From the NCBI RefSeq assembly GCF_037055325.1, contig NZ_CP146373.1, positions 2,604,001 through 2,668,000 of the forward strand: a DNA stretch of 64,000 bases, given 5' to 3'. This stretch comes from Arachnia propionica (GTDB lineage Bacteria > Actinomycetota > Actinomycetes > Propionibacteriales > Propionibacteriaceae). Under the pieces are notes generated by a model that was given only the letters and a program-made list of their open reading frames with translations, ran no database searches and was not told the DNA's origin. The position numbers and the translations under genes were made by a program. Each line of letters starts with the position of its first letter. Positions within the stretch are counted from its first letter, which is position 1. Of the stretch, positions 63,969-64,000 are shown in pieces.

Positions 63969-64000
63969 GGTTCCTCCCCCTCATAATGAACAGCCGAAGA

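Overview
The window comes from a high-GC actinobacterium. Gene content (purD-purB / purC-purS-purQ, purA, a DhaK-DhaL-DhaM dihydroxyacetone kinase set with a fused PTS enzyme I, TypA/BipA, a DUF4862 protein) and protein style suggest the Propionibacteriaceae, perhaps an oral Arachnia/Pseudopropionibacterium relative. This is inference from gene content; no search was run.

Layout. 1-14.1 kb is core genome: purine genes on the minus strand, interrupted at 1.9-8.2 kb by plus-strand genes (a two-component system, an ABC exporter, an MFS transporter) plus one minus-strand membrane protein, then two WD40 genes. 14.1-18.2 kb is accessory: an EXLDI-family protein with an operator-like inverted repeat, an NAD-dependent epimerase, an XRE regulator and a MATE transporter. 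About 18.5-49.6 kb is a lower-GC island bounded by broken insertion sequences (IS3-, IS630- and IS481-like). It also carries a 293-bp direct repeat (18.55 and 49.93 kb) and a 120-bp inverted repeat (21.1 and 49.4 kb) at its ends. 49.6-64 kb is core again: DUF488, a RecG-like ATPase, YdeI/OmdA-like, purA, dhaKLM, four paralogous lipoprotein genes, typA and DUF4862.

The island holds an unusual biosynthetic cluster. Sixteen tightly packed minus-strand genes (36.9 to 23.4 kb) encode two carrier proteins, KAS III, KAS II, ketoreductase, MaoC-type dehydratase, an alpha-oxoamine synthase, a phosphopantetheinyl transferase, a prolyl-AMP-ligase-like adenylation enzyme, an acyl-CoA-dehydrogenase-like prolyl oxidase and a thioesterase. 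These parts recall prodiginine assembly (RedP/Q/R, RedM/O/W, RedN/L). Interleaved are a partial, diverged tryptophan set (trpD, trpA, trpF, trpC; no trpE/G/B) and a lone ectoine-synthase-like cyclase. A divergent operon encodes a Baeyer-Villiger-type monooxygenase, a possibly Tat-exported FAD oxidase and an SRPBCC-alpha/beta-hydrolase fusion. The divergent promoter contains an 8-bp direct repeat at 11-bp spacing, as expected for a SARP site, and a large SARP-type ATPase regulator lies just downstream of the oxidase operon.

My best reading is a pyrrole- and acyl-derived alkaloid or pigment pathway in which TrpD/F/C/A homologues build a free indole or an indole-like fused pyrrole on a substrate that may not be anthranilate. 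From memory, a red-pigmented oral species of this lineage (Pseudopropionibacterium/Arachnia rubrum) has been described; whether this window belongs to it cannot be decided here.
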